From assembly GCA_008360955.1 (NCBI GenBank), contig LUCM01007362.1:176032-240031 (forward strand): a stretch of 64,000 nucleotides of DNA, read 5' to 3'. The notes beneath the pieces are model-generated. The model was not told the origin of the DNA and did not search any database. It saw only the letters and a program-made list of their open reading frames with translations. Source of the DNA: Fasciolopsis buskii. Its lineage: Eukaryota > Platyhelminthes > Trematoda > Plagiorchiida > Fasciolidae. The translations under genes were made by a program, and so were the position numbers. Shown in pieces: positions 1 to 11,885 of this stretch; position 1 is the first letter of the stretch; each line of letters opens with the position of its first letter.

Positions 1-566
1 AGGATTGAATGGAGTGACCGGGTGACTAATATTGAGGTTAGAAATCTGGTATTGGGTGCCACTTCGGAGAATAGCTTGTTTCAGTGTATGGAACTTAGTA
101 GACTACGCTGGTTGGGTCACGTGTTGCGTATGACGAACACTCGTCTACCATACCGTGCCTTATTTTGTGTTCCTAAGGAACGGAAGAAGCCATGTGGAGG
201 CCAACAGATAAAGTGGCAACGTGGGATGAGAAAACGTACAGCGAACTTGGGCAAAGCAGGTGTCTCACGTCTTCGTGACTGGCGTCCGAAAGTCCCGACA
301 ACTAGCTGGCTGGAGACACTGAAGGATATGGCAGTGAACCGTGAACAGTGGTGATCGTGCTGTCATTTTCTATCGAATCAGAATGACTAAAAACACGTGC
401 GTTTGTACAGTTAGACTGTGTTTCGTGTGTTGGCTGCAGAAGCATCTTATCCTTTCCCACCTGTGTAGGTTCACTCCCTGTCCCCCTTGGATATTGTTTT
501 TATAGAAACGTGTAACTCTGGGGAAAGGCAGCGGTCAGTGAGGCTTGCCTTGCGGTTTAACGCTGA
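1..566 (+). mobile_element. RTE-like LINE, 3' end (RT C-terminus and 3' UTR)
   Basis: This is the truncated 3' portion of an RTE-like non-LTR retrotransposon. An open frame at 22-354 encodes the post-RT C-terminal domain of the family, with the recognisable stretches RLRWLGHVLRM, a W-rich RGMRKRTANLGKAGVSRL segment and the closing WLETLKDMAVNREQW before a stop. A roughly 210-nt 3' UTR follows and ends in a GAT/ATG trinucleotide run, the usual tail type of this clade. Very similar 3' ends recur at 21.78-22.47, 43.34-43.79 and 47.1-47.6 kb. The element continues off the left edge. The call as a LINE remnant is secure; the clade name rests on motif resemblance and tail type. Confidence 0.85.
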
Positions 567-601
567 ACGATGATGATGATGATGATGGTGGTAGTAGTGG
601 C
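566..601 (+). repeat. (ATG)n trinucleotide microsatellite at LINE tail
   Basis: Tandem GAT/ATG units degrade into GTG/GTA units. The run forms the 3' terminus of the RTE-like element immediately upstream. Confidence 0.85.
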
Positions 602-604
602 GTT

Positions 605-740
605 TGGACCTGGGGGTTGCGGAACTGAATCCCCACCGACGGTTAATTTTCCCACTTGGCGCCACCTTGTTGGCCGCGGCCCTTGTTCTGAAAGAGATCA
701 ACACTGTTGTTTCATCAATAATGAAAGAAACAGAGAACAA
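605..740 (+). mobile_element. tRNA-derived SINE, 3' part
   Basis: This diverged copy matches the body and tail of the SINE family seen at 40.88, 45.6 and 48.7 kb. Shared blocks are the 'cccacttggc' block, the 'gttggccgcggcccttgttctgaaa' type block and an A-rich end after 'catcaataatgaaag'. The tRNA-like head is poorly preserved here. Confidence 0.6.
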
Positions 741-816
741 ACAGACGCACGACGGACAGGGTTGAACCAAGAGGAGCGACGACAAAAATGGAAGCCGCGG
801 TATCAACACAGATTGC

Positions 817-1030
817 AGTATAACTGTACAAACGCACGTTTTGTCATTTTAATTCGACAGAAAGTGACAATACGATCCCCACTGTTCACGGTTCGCCACC
901 TGCTCCTTCAGCGCCTCACACCAAGTGGTTGACGGATCTTTTGGACTCTAACCACGAAGACGTCACAAATATACTTCACCTAAGTTCCGTGTTCATTTTC
1001 CCATTCCACGCTGCCACGTTATCTGGTGAT
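817..1030 (-). mobile_element. RTE-like LINE 3' fragment, reverse
   Basis: The sequence is a diverged copy of the reverse-strand RTE 3' region also present at 62.87-63.08 and 46.87-47.05 kb. Shared landmarks are the 'cactgttcacggttc' block and the 'gaccccaaccacgaaga' type block. It carries no open frame of useful length. Confidence 0.6.
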
Positions 1031-1039
1031 ATTTACGCA

Positions 1040-1690
1040 GCCCCTTCTGTCACAACTAGACTCCAAACTGACGTGGTGTGACGGCTCGCGTGCCTCCATG
1101 ATCCAACGAGCTATACAGGATGGCTTGTCTTACCCCAGAGATTCAATCATGCCCGGAAGGCCAATGGGCAGAGGCCGGAAGCAGTCTAGTCATCTAGGTC
1201 GGGGTTCGATCTGAGCTGGCAGCTCAATCGGAGAAATAAATGGAAGAATAATTGATCCAAGTAGATGAGCATCCATTCAGACCCGCCCCGCTGCCTTTTG
1301 GTCAGGTCCTTGTTAGAACCAAAGGCTTTGGTTGAGGACCCTAATCGCTCTTCTGCTTAGCGGCTCGACTCCCCAGCAGTATCCGTCCACCAATCCCTGA
1401 GTTACACGTTTACTAAGAACTCCACGCTGCATCGGTCATCGCGCAGGATGGTCAGGACCGCGCTGCCCATTGCCTACAGCGGTCTAAGTGTAAAAACGCA
1501 ATTCGCTGATCTTTTTGATCCAACGGAAAGTGAGAAAACGATCGCCATCGTTCAGGGTTTGCTGCAAAATACTTCGGCGTCCCCAGCTAACTACTTGGTA
1601 GGTCTTTCGCACCCCAATCACAAAGATGTAGGGCAACTACCCAAACAGCATATCATTCGTCGAATGGTCCCGAAATAGTCCCCATATGTT
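1040..1690 (+). mobile_element. RTE-like LINE 5' UTR and ORF start
   Basis: The 5' region of the RTE-like element starts near the motif 'gacgtggtgtgacggct' and runs through conserved blocks such as 'gagctatacagga' and 'ctaattgatccaagtagat'. It ends with the start of a reading frame at 1448-1678 (MVRTALPIAYSG). The same block occurs at 21.16, 24.5 (reverse), 32.92, 36.8 (reverse), 47.61 and 62.1 kb. No endonuclease domain follows here, so the copy is truncated soon after the start. Confidence 0.75.
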
Positions 1691-2990
1691 TTGGATTCAA
1701 CTTGGTTCAGGTGGTTATATATTAGCATAGGAAATGTTCATGTGCAGTTACTTTTGTTCCATTGACAGTCTACAGAATGTTATTTGTCTTGTCCAACACG
1801 CATATCATCCTCGACCAAAAAGTTCATTGAAGTGGCCGGTATAGCATTCACTGTGAAACCATCCGACAACGCGGCCCTCATGAGCGACCGACCAAATGTA
1901 ATCGCCGACGTCAATGGTTACGACATGGTCTAGCAATGTCACAAATGAACGGTAGATTCCTGTCAAACCCCAGAACTGTCCTCGAGTCTAGGTATATTTC
2001 TGTAAAACGCAATATCCAACAGCATTCGCCGTTGCGGACGAGAGGACGTCCAATTTAAGAGTCTGTTGTTTCGGTAATGGGATTGCCTGGTCTCTTGTCC
2101 CGTGATACACCGTTGGTTGATTTGACGGTAATAAACTGAGATTTCGTCAGTAGCAGTCGCGTCTCACGCTACAGATGATTTTTGCTGTGACGACTATGGA
2201 GGACATCAAGGTCGCTGTCGTACATTATTGTTGGGTGGTCTACGGCAACACTGAGGGGCAATTATTTGGAGGCAGTTGTAATGGTGAACACCACGGGAGT
2301 ATAAAAGTTAACCTCAAAGCGTAAACAGTTCACCGGATACAGGACAGAAGCACCTAAGTTGTTCAAATGTACTGCCGGAATGGATACCGAAGTAGAAAAA
2401 AACGTCCCAAAATCGTCCCCGGAGAGTACAAAAGCCCCGTACCGTCCCAAAATAAACTAAACTGTCCCAAAATGGTTTTAAATGAAAACTAAATTAATCC
2501 CCAAGTCGTTCTCAAGTTGTTTCAGTGGGGGATGATTTTGTCCCCATTGCAAATCATTTCGGGACTAATTTGTCTACTACTATGTAGGAACCAAATCCGA
2601 ACTGTTCATAGACTATGGTCCTCAAAATATATTTATATATGTATATATGTTGTTCTTTTGGCGCCCGCACCATCTTTTAACTCCCATTTAGGTTCCCCCA
2701 CGGTACGATCGTACCGTCTTTCGAAAGACGAGTATTCCTAGCATCCAACATACTCAAAGTGTGACCCAACCAAGGAGATTCGTTAGGCTGGAGGGCTTTA
2801 ACTATATGGCCCAGTTTCAGTGCAAGCCAAAGAGTCACACTTCACATACACTTCGCTCCTGGCATCCATCCCGCAAATGATCAAGTGACGAACGACTGTG
2901 CAAGGCCACAGTGGTGTGGCGCAGTCCAGCTCCAGTTCCAATTGCAGTTCCAGTTAGATTACCGGACTATACGGCAAGATGCCTGATCGT
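1691..2990. other. no gene recognised
   Basis: No open frame longer than about 75 codons or recognisable protein motif was found. The decamer 'gtcccaaaat' and variants recur at about 2404, 2444 and 2464, and a short TATA-rich patch lies at 2630-2650. The stretch is probably old, unrecognisable repeat sequence. Confidence 0.5.
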
Positions 2991-2999
2991 CCAGGTTCT

Positions 3000-5900
3000 C
3001 GAACCGAGAGCTCCTTGGATCTGACGGTGCTTCGACAACAGGAGGGTGGAAAATCCTCTTCAGTTCTTACAAGAGGTGAAACAATTACTCAGATGCTTTC
3101 CTCTCGACTATCTCGTCAACCCCACAACTCACACACTGCCTTCTCCAAACACAGTTAGCCATGAATTGTGTAATCTCCCTTTGAATCTGTGCATTTACCT
3201 GACCTCGACCAATTTCTTTCGAGAGCTTGTTCCAGTCATTTACCACCCGTGTGGCGAACTATATCCCTATCGAACCGGTGATTAGGTGCTCTCGCAAAAT
3301 GTTTTCCCGTTCCCTCTTAGTATCTCGTTCTCTGTTATCTGGAATAAGGCTGCCCGGTGACTCATATCTCGACCAGACCCTTAACGATGTTGATGGCCTT
3401 CATCAAGTCACCCCCTTCCCTGCGTCTTTTCAAGGAGTATAGGCCAAGTGCCCTCAGCCTCTGCTCATACCCCATGTGCCTCAAATGCCCAATTCGGCTA
3501 ACAAAAACACGCTGAACCTGTTCCAGCATTTTACTATCTCCTACCAAATATGGTCTCCACTCTTGGACATAGTATTCCAAGTGCGGTGGCACAAATGATT
3601 TGAATAGCCACAAAAGAACTTTAGGCCTCCTAGATCTAACGGTCCTTTCAAGCTGGCGTAGGGCACATCATGCATTCTTGACCGCTTTCTGACATTGCAG
3701 ACTAGGTCTGAAGTCCGCACTCGCCAAAACACGGGGTAACTTGTCTGCCGTTTGTCCCATTCCTACTCGATCCTCGGGTGGGCCCATGTGTCGAGCGGAA
3801 CTAACTTCTCCTTCCATCAGCCGCTGCCCTTGAGCAAGTTCAATAGGAGGTTCCCTCTTTAGGATCAATGCTACATTTTACCCAAACGTTCTCTGGATAG
3901 CTTCACTGTTTTCTGTCCCTAATGATATGATATTATATGTAAACATGAGCCATGGATTTTTCAATCCTTTGGTCAGGTGGTTCACATACATCAGCAGCAG
4001 CAGAAAGAACCCTGAGGCAACACGTTCTACGGTGGTCCTATGTCTGGTAGACAGCTCACAATTCCCACTCTGAAATTTCTACCATTTAGACTCCGTGTTA
4101 TTCAGTTGGCCACCTTGCATCTACCCTAAAAGCCTTTGTTTTCTGGTCAAGAGGTCCGTGGCCCATGGAATTTAAGTCCTTCTGGAACTCCAGATAGCAG
4201 ACTTCTACTCATTTCACCCGTATCCATCTTACGTGCTAATGCATCCGGGAAGCTAGTAAGGTTAGTCAGCACAAACATTAGTGGCAAAAACCATGTTGTT
4301 CTATTGCTGTTAACGTTTCTCACCCCCGGGTGATTAACAGTCCCGTAGCAATGGACGCTTTTCGGGGTTTCTAGCAAGATGGCTTTCAGTCTCAACGGTC
4401 TATAGCTGTCAAAGTAATCTCTGTCTTTTCTTATATGCGCTGGCATGTCTGTCGACTTCTACCAATCCACGGGAAGTTTTTACCCAGCGATGCATTCAAG
4501 AGCTGAGTGAAGAGCTGCACCAAGATCTCTGCTAATAGCTTCACTGTTGCTGAATGGATCCCGTCAGACTACGTCGCTCTCGACTGAACCGTTTGTTTTA
4601 GGCTACCCTACCCTTTTTCCATAATGAACTCTTTCAAAATGTCTACCACAAGGGTGGCGCAGTTCAATGTTTGTCTCTATGCTCACTGATTCATTCTGTT
4701 TTCTGTTTGGAAAATTTCCAGCATACAGTCAGCTTTCTGCTGGCTGCTGGTTGATCTAATTCCGTTGTGGTTTTTCACTCCTATCACGGCCCTTCGCAAA
4801 GCTGCCTCTTGTTTCTCAAAATTGTAATAGTCTCAGAGATTGCTTTCAGTGGCTCCAGCGATCTGCTTCTTGTAGGCGGTTCGGCACTGTCGTTGGACAT
4901 GTGACGTCTCCCCTCCATCCACTGTGTATATCAGGCGATCTCAGCAGCCAGGTATGTCCTTATGTCTCATAAAATCCCTGGTTCGCTTTCCGGCGCTCAT
5001 GGTTCTTCTTCTCGACCACGGTAGTAACCCACTTCATTTGATTCTTCTGAGTGACGCAATTTAGTTTGTTATTACTGACAGGTTGCTTTTAAACGACCCT
5101 CAATGACCTTCCGCGTAGTTGCCACCCATTTCTCCCTCCGACGGAGCCTGAAGACCTAGGTCCCTCAGTCTGCTTTTATCCATTCTGGAGAAGAATCTGC
5201 AAGATCAGTCGAATGCTGAATACGGCATGTTCACCGCTGCCCGTTAGTTCTGCGAAATCAACGATCAGCGTATCGGTCGTTGCTCTCGTTATCACCGATG
5301 ATGCTTGGCCTATTCTCCACTGATTCGCTCGCGCAACCTGTTAAGCCATCCCACTTGTGTGCAAGAACCCCAGCAGCTGGTGCCCACAGTGGTCTTCCTG
5401 TGCTCTCTCGTAGGACTAGTCATTCTCAGGAGCATTGAATGCCCCAGTGTGAAACGTTTGCCAATGGTCCTTAGGGCAACACCGATGAAGTTGAACAGTT
5501 CCAGGCCCTCCGCTGGTGTCGACTGCGGGCCCATAATACAGCTGCATCTGAGAACCCTGGAGCCACCAATCATGACGATGACTCTCAGGACATCTACGTT
5601 TTGGACATACAGATTATGGCCTTCGTGTGGTTAGTACTTACCAGCCACTAGGATCATCGGCCGCGCTATATTTGTTCGCCCCCTGTCCATCCTAAAAAGT
5701 GGGCATTTCGGCGCTATTAATTCATTGTCTTCCTCCCTGGATGCTATCGGCGAGAGTAAGTCGTCTATATCCAGAGGTGTGAATTATAACCCCCGCCATT
5801 GGTTTTGAAAAATCGCAACATTTTTGTGCGCATCTTTCATCTTCCTTCCCCACCGTACTTTTGGCAGCTGAACAGAAGTTGTCAAGTGCCCTAGGCTTAC

Positions 5901-6400
5901 TCGCGCGGTCCTCGTCCGTTTCATCCCACGACGGCCGAGATCCCCACTAGCCTACGTGCTTTCAGCATTATTTTCCTGCTTATTCTGACGTATGATGGCC
6001 AGGGGTTTCTATACCGGACTCAGTGTTCCAAACTGCGCCAACCCACTACGTTTGCCCCCAACCCTACTGTAAGGGGTGGCCTTCGGTTAACCTCCCCCGC
6101 CCAAGTTGTGAATTTTCAGTCTGAGGTTGCAGCCGCACGGTATTGAATCTTGGGGATCCACCTTAATATCTTTGGCCTTGATCGTACCGATGGCAGCATC
6201 ATCCGGTTCTTCGGTCGCCTCATATCTGGCAATTATTTTTATTCTATTTGCTGCCACGATGGCACTTCGTATAAGCTTTTTCAAGCCGGGAAAATTCAGC
6301 TTAGATTGCCATATTGGGTTTATGGCTGGTATATACCCTTCAGCATGAAACCAGCCAAACAACGGGAGCATTTTCCACAGTTTTCACACTTAACCCCTGC
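3000..6400 (-). mobile_element. CR1-like LINE, degenerate, reverse strand
   Basis: The clearest part is 3362-3613 read on the - strand, which gives the C-terminal hallmark of CR1-type reverse transcriptases: VPPHLEYYVQEWRPYL, then LEQVQRVFVSRIGHLRHM, YEQRLRALGLYSLKRRR and GGDLMKAINIVKGL. Upstream in the same orientation, 3668-3868 carries a DFRPSLQCQKAV segment typical of the preceding region. The 4147-4446 frame has a DYFDSYRPLRLKAILLETPKS stretch like the RT 'NYRPVSLTS' motif (palm entry). Farther upstream (5.3-6.4 kb) frames are broken and the endonuclease is not clearly recognisable. Many frameshifts and stops make this a dead copy. The boundaries are approximate. Confidence 0.7.
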
Positions 6401-8680
6401 TGCCTTTGAGGCAAGTGGTTTTCCTAACTTCCTGTCTTATGCAGGGCTTCATTGTCAAAATCTGCCATGTATTAGCTTCTCAGCTGGTTTGTTAGTCTGT
6501 TACAAATGACCCTGAAACAAATAAACTGGAAACGAAGTCACCAACTCCCTGATAAATACAGCAGAGCTTTTGTCAGGAGGAAAAAAGATATTCGGCCAAC
6601 TCACTCGCATTTACGGTTGTTCCGGTTTTCGAGGTTTCTTTGATTATCCACTTGGCTTCTCGTTTCCCTAAACTTGCTGTTGTTCAGCTGGGCTGTCAGA
6701 CCACCGAACAAGTTTGGGCCTAAAATTTTTAATGGTATGCATTCCATTTAGGCGTCCATCTTTTCAATGTTTAGATTAGTGTCTAGCTAAAACAAAAAAC
6801 AGAATGCCACACGTCAACCTGATGCCGAGAGATATTACGAGTTTCAGACACTGGCAGATGAAATTGAGAATGTCGAAAGAACAAACGAATGTCTGCGAGT
6901 AATACTGTTTGAATGAATCAAAGGTGCGTATCGCGGGCGCAAGTTATGGCTGGAGGGCAATGGCTGTCGCCGCCAGTTGGCCGGGATCCACGAAAACCAA
7001 TAGAATTTTATGGTGAAAATGAGAATCAATATGGATGTGATAACGGAATGGAGATGAGTGAAAACCAGACTGGATATCAAAAAAGATAGTAAAAACTCAA
7101 AGCTCTGAAAGCACAGTCCACTGAGCAAGAAAAGCGGCGACACGAAATGGGCATTGTGCGACCGTAAGAGTAATACATGAGGTTTGTTTTGAGCAATTTT
7201 GAGTTTATAAATTTCGACTTGGTCTAGAGATGAAGGTGGCGTTGCAAAAGGAGAAGGAGAACCGGAGTCAAATGAGGCGAAGTCTGGTGGATTCGTGCGG
7301 AAAACTGTTACCAGGAGCACCGGTCTATTGCCAAATTCTGCAGACCGGAATATAGGTTGATGAAGAATGACGATGCTCAGCTGTTTTCTGATGTCAAGAT
7401 GCATTGTGAATGTCAGTTTATGTCAGATGCCAATAAAAATACTGTCCATTCGTGAGTCCTTTTCGCATGGATTTGGCAGAAGAATTTTAGGAAGGAGCAA
7501 GAGGAAGTCAGTACAAAATGGTGCACGTGAACTTATAAACTACAGTGCTGTTTACTACAGCAGTGCTAATGGATGGAGCTGACCGAGTGCTGGCCACCCA
7601 ACCTGAAAAGCACCGTTTTATGGTGAAAGCAGGAGGTGAAATCCGCCAACCTAGCTGCACCCGCATGCCACTACGGCCAAGCTGCCCGTCCGATCTGCAC
7701 CGACCAAGGCGGTGGATATTTACGCGCCCCGCACTATTGTGGCAGCGAGGATGTACTCGTCGTTTGGAGGAAGGAATTCAAATAGAGTAGGGTAAGTGTG
7801 AGATCGTCGTTCCAAAATCGGATAATCGCCAAATCATAGGTAAGTGTTTTCATCCAAACTGAATTCTAAGGCCTGGAAGACAGAAAAATGACGGACGGCG
7901 GTCTGGACCAGCTGCTGTGTGGATCATCTACGATATGAGTAAAGAGAATGAACGGGTACTTGATAGAACGGACGGGGATCAACTGCCGCAGATATAAATA
8001 ATGATCGAGCTACAAAGACAAATGCACTGGGGATCGACTAAATCCAGCGTAGAAATCATGAATTATATTCCACTCTAGGAGGCGGTCTTACGAAATCAAG
8101 AAATGGTCGGGACCAGCAGGTATGGTAGATGAAAATGGTCACTACAGAAAAAGGAGATACCACATATGACTTTGAGTTCGCCGAGATGGTTTAAGGTTTG
8201 AATTGTCTGCAACTGACAGAGACATCGGTGAGGAGTGAAAAGGTATGAATCGAATTACTTGACCGTATTTCATCTGGAGGGTGCCGTTTGGGTTCGTCAG
8301 AAACAGGGCGAGCCCGAGGGGCCCGAGAGAAGAGTTAGTGTAAAGTAAGGGTAGGCATGATAGTGAATTTTTATTTTAGAAGACGGTGGCCGAGTATGGT
8401 TGCCACTCCGTTTTGGTGATTATGTTGTAAACAGTTAGTTGAGTGGATGGGAGAGAGTTGTGGGTGAGCAACCGTATATGCTGTTAGAACGATAAGGCTC
8501 ATGGATATGAAGTCAGACTACTGGGCGATAAGTACCGTTTTTTCAGAGGAACGGTGGGATGCACCCGACGTGGAACTACATGTAAAAAAGTAGCATGCGC
8601 TAGTGCCGGCTCTCTGTTTGAAGTGGAAGAGGCTAGGTTGATTCCTACATGATATGAGAAGAGAGATTTACCTTCCATTC
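6401..8680. other. no gene recognised; purine-rich + strand
   Basis: From about 6.83 to 8.65 kb the + strand is visibly purine-rich, as the coding strand of old LINE ORFs in this window also is. I could not recognise motifs in any frame. The longest open frame in the window, 186 codons at 6844-7404 on the - strand, lies here. It is rich in S, L, F and P and looks like the antisense of purine-rich sequence rather than a gene. A dead + strand retroelement is the likeliest content. Confidence 0.4.
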
Positions 8681-8689
8681 CAAAATGAA

Positions 8690-9800
8690 CGAAAAGGTGA
8701 CATCAACGAATTTTTAGAGGCAGAATCCAGTTTCATATACTCCATCCTTAAGTGAGAATGGTTGGTGTAGATAAACGAGAAAAGGCACGGCAACAACTTT
8801 AGGCACTTCGTTTTTAAATGCAATAGATAATGGTGACAGAATGCGCAGCTGATGGGGGAGGTTATTCCATAGTGACGAATGTCTACCAATAAAGACGTTG
8901 GCTCTAAAGGAAGTCTTTGGATTTGAGAGATTTATAGTGGAGTTGGCATTTTGGAGATAGTATGGGAGTGAGTTTCCGACACGAGGTGCAGGGACATAGC
9001 TGTCTCCTGTGAAAACATTGTTAAAGAGTATCAGGTTTACTCTTAAGCATCGGAGCCACAAGGGATCAAATTTAGTGACTCACAGCGTTCCATGTAATGG
9101 CTGCTTGTAGAGTAGACAATTAGGCTGTCGCGTAAAAATCCTGCGTGATGATTGCAATAGTTTATCTTGCAAGCAGTCTACAATCGACCCGGTTCTCTAA
9201 GAACTTTGTGCCCCGGGAAACATAAGCAAATCAGGCCGTGTGTCCAGCAGGCCCCGGTTTGTGCTTTTCTGCCAACGAGCCATATCCCCACGACATCTCC
9301 GGTAAAGAAACCTAGGTGAGCGTAGGGGGCTAGATAACGCATGAACAGCAGGAAAAAAGAATGTCTCTAACACCGATCCCTGCCTTAAACCGCTTGGCTG
9401 TTCACTTATGCCCTAAAATGACGTAAAATTTAGCGTAGTAAGGAAGACAATCAGCCACGACATAACTGCGTGGATTACAAAGGACTAGGAGTGGGCGTTG
9501 GTTCAATGGATTGATTAATTTTTGCAATCAAACTGACACGTCAAACTGCCTGCTTCCATTCGATTTTCGAATGACTCCATCCAAGAAAATCAGGAGGCTT
9601 CAGGGCAAGATATAATTTTATGGATCCCTGCTTGGCTAGGCTAAGCGGAAAGCGCTCCGATAGGTACGGCAAGATAACGGCTCGACTGGAACTCTCCGCC
9701 GCGTTGCACAGATCGCAGGTAAAGCTGCCTTCAATGACATAATATGACGGAGATTGGGCGTATGTGATTTAGAGCCTCAATCAATGAACTTCAATAATCT
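8690..9800 (-). mobile_element. CR1/Jockey-like LINE, RT palm to C-terminus, reverse
   Basis: On the - strand, 9220-9400 translates to a degenerate RT palm motif (PSGLRQGSVLETFFFLLF) followed by a GFFTGDVVGIW block that corresponds to the catalytic 'FADDVKIW' region. The aspartates are not intact. The C-terminal part at about 8737-9110 reads LWLRCLRVNLILFNNVF and then SFRANVFIGRHSSLWNNLP before an FKNEV segment, which is the characteristic end of CR1/Jockey-type polymerases. Frameshifts separate the blocks. It differs from the 3-6 kb copy in sequence, so it is probably another family. Confidence 0.7.
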
Positions 9801-10036
9801 CTTGGCAAATAAACTTGCTCCAGGAGGATTTGAAGCCGCTTGAACGCCGGGACAGTGTTTAGATCTCTGCATTTCCGGTGAAAAGCATGAAAGTTATATG
9901 AACCGACAGAAAATCTCTAGTGTGGCAACGAAAAAAGGCCACGAGTTTTGTTGGCCGCTATGGAAAAAAAATCAAAAAATTGTAGGCATATAAAGGTTAG
10001 ACAAATTCATCTGGCAAAGGGAAAACCACTGCGGTG

Positions 10037-11580
10037 GTCAACAGTCTGCACCGCAGGGATAGACTTAGTCACACCCCCACATGAAGGGTAACGTCAGTTC
10101 ATTTTAGTTTGCACAGGATAGCAGTGGCCTCAACGGTCAATCAAGCGTCCAGATTTATTTCGGTGGCACGCGCAAGATCTAGTGTCTTCCACTGTCAGTT
10201 TTTCCAGTTTACCTTGCCACAGAAGTCCATTGTCGGCTTCATTTCAGCTTGTACAAAACATAAACGACCACAAATTTCAAACGAGCGTCTAGGTTGGTGT
10301 ATTATCAGGCCATTTCTTTGGCCTCCAGCATTGAGCGGAATTTAAAGCTCTCCGATTTCTGAAATGCGGTGTTTGGGCGGTATCATTCACATACATATAG
10401 ACACAGTTACAGCATACTCAAACATGCTCGGCAAGAAAGAGAGACAAGGCGTCCTGTCCCCTCTATGTTCTCAAATCTGGCTATACCATACTCCGTCACA
10501 GATCTGGGACCGGCTTGAAAGCCTTTGCTGACGTGCGTCGAATAAGCCTCTCGAAAAATCTGTTTCAGAGCAGTGCAACCGGGTCCGTGAAAACCTGTGC
10601 CCCGATTCTACGCTACAGTGACTCCCCTGTAGCTTCCGACTACGTGTCCTTGTGCCACACGTGGGAACAAACTCAAAAAGGTCACTGGCCTCTGTGCCTG
10701 TTTGGCTATTCACTATCTTAAAAGTTTGTATTAGGTCTCTTCCGTTCCGCCTACGTTCCATCGGGTAGAGACCAAAGTCCCGAAGTCTGTGTACATAACC
10801 CCTTCCACGCCGTTCCGACCCTAATCTCGCTTCTGGGCGTAGGACATTCTATTTACAACCCATATCGTTGCTGCAGTAGCGGCTCAAGGATGCGTACAGT
10901 ACCCGAGGACAGCACGTGCCGGTTGGGCATCCCACTGTGTATAATCGAAACGCATCCATGACAATACTACTACCCTTGACGGCGGTGTTCATGAGAAAGG
11001 ACACCAGCATCCTAGTTCTGAGAGTTAGACCCGGTGGCGTGCGCGCCGTTACGGTCGGCCGCGTCTGCTAGGTTAGAACGAGTTGGTTTGCCACCAGCCT
11101 ATGCTCACTTTGGTGTCGAGTTACCAATGTTTTGTCCGTCAACCGGGATAAACACAGCACTAAGGTCCTGGTCCTTGCTCGACACGAAGACTACTGCATT
11201 GCACGTTGGCTCACTGGCACTGAACAACCCGTCCAGTCTCCGGCCTTGTGCTCATCGCGTGCCGCTCGTCCTATTGACAGATCTCTGTTGTGGGTGCTGT
11301 CAAAGATCGTTAAGATGATTCCAGGATGCCGTCCAACCGGCTTCATCCAAACAATAATTTTATGACATTTCACATATCTATGGCCTGTATGGAGCTCAAC
11401 CGACCTCAAAAGGTTGATGACTCAGCTGTACTCTGACTCCCCTCTATACACCGCTTCATTGATCGCGGCTATGCGCAATTGTGTAGCATCGGCCTCTTGT
11501 TATTCGCCACTAACCTCTCGGTTATTCTCTTCATTTGTTTCGGTTCGCTTTCTGGATCCTCAATCATCCCTTTGAGGGCT
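10037..11580. repeat. large inverted repeat 1, left arm
   Basis: The reverse complement of this arm matches 15205-16745 almost base for base. Conceptual translations on the two sides are identical over 94, 78, 77 and 72 residues. One 96-residue frame differs at a single residue (F versus C), caused by one base. The boundaries are where matching breaks down, accurate to roughly 10 bases. Confidence 0.95.
10471..10800 (-). mobile_element. CR1-like RT C-terminus inside inverted repeat 1, left arm
   Basis: Read on the - strand, the frame opens with a RDFGLYPMERRRNGRDLIQT type segment, the standard C-terminal 'L..L..RR..RGDLI..F.I' motif of CR1-like polymerases. Degenerate sequence with an expected 'FSxR' region follows. 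This is a remnant without function. The mirrored copy is at 15986-16315. Confidence 0.6.
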
Positions 11581-11739
11581 TCCCCGTAATCTCCGTCATC
11601 GAATCAAATTAAACCTTGCCTTTTTCTTTGATTTTTATCGTAACAATATTCGCTGCACTACAAACGTCATACACGACGCCGGTATTCCCTCATTTCCATT
11701 TCTCAGTAGATACTGCTCGTTAAGATTACCATGACTCGA

Positions 11740-11885
11740 CTATGGAGTGCGGCAACATTCTTCACAGTTACTGACTCTAAACTGTGGAAGAACTCTCCAT
11801 TTCCCAGCGATCGTTCCAAAATTTAGCCCAATTCAAAGCCCACCTGGCAGAGTTACTACATGTTCCGCTTTTAATTAACCAGACA
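11740..11885 (+). mobile_element. CR1-like LINE C-terminal remnant
   Basis: The + strand gives a VTDSKLWKNSP segment and, after a frameshift, LAQFKAHLAELLHVP. Together they match the 'xxLWNSLPxx...FKxxLxxxL' end of CR1/Jockey-like polymerases. Confidence 0.55.
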
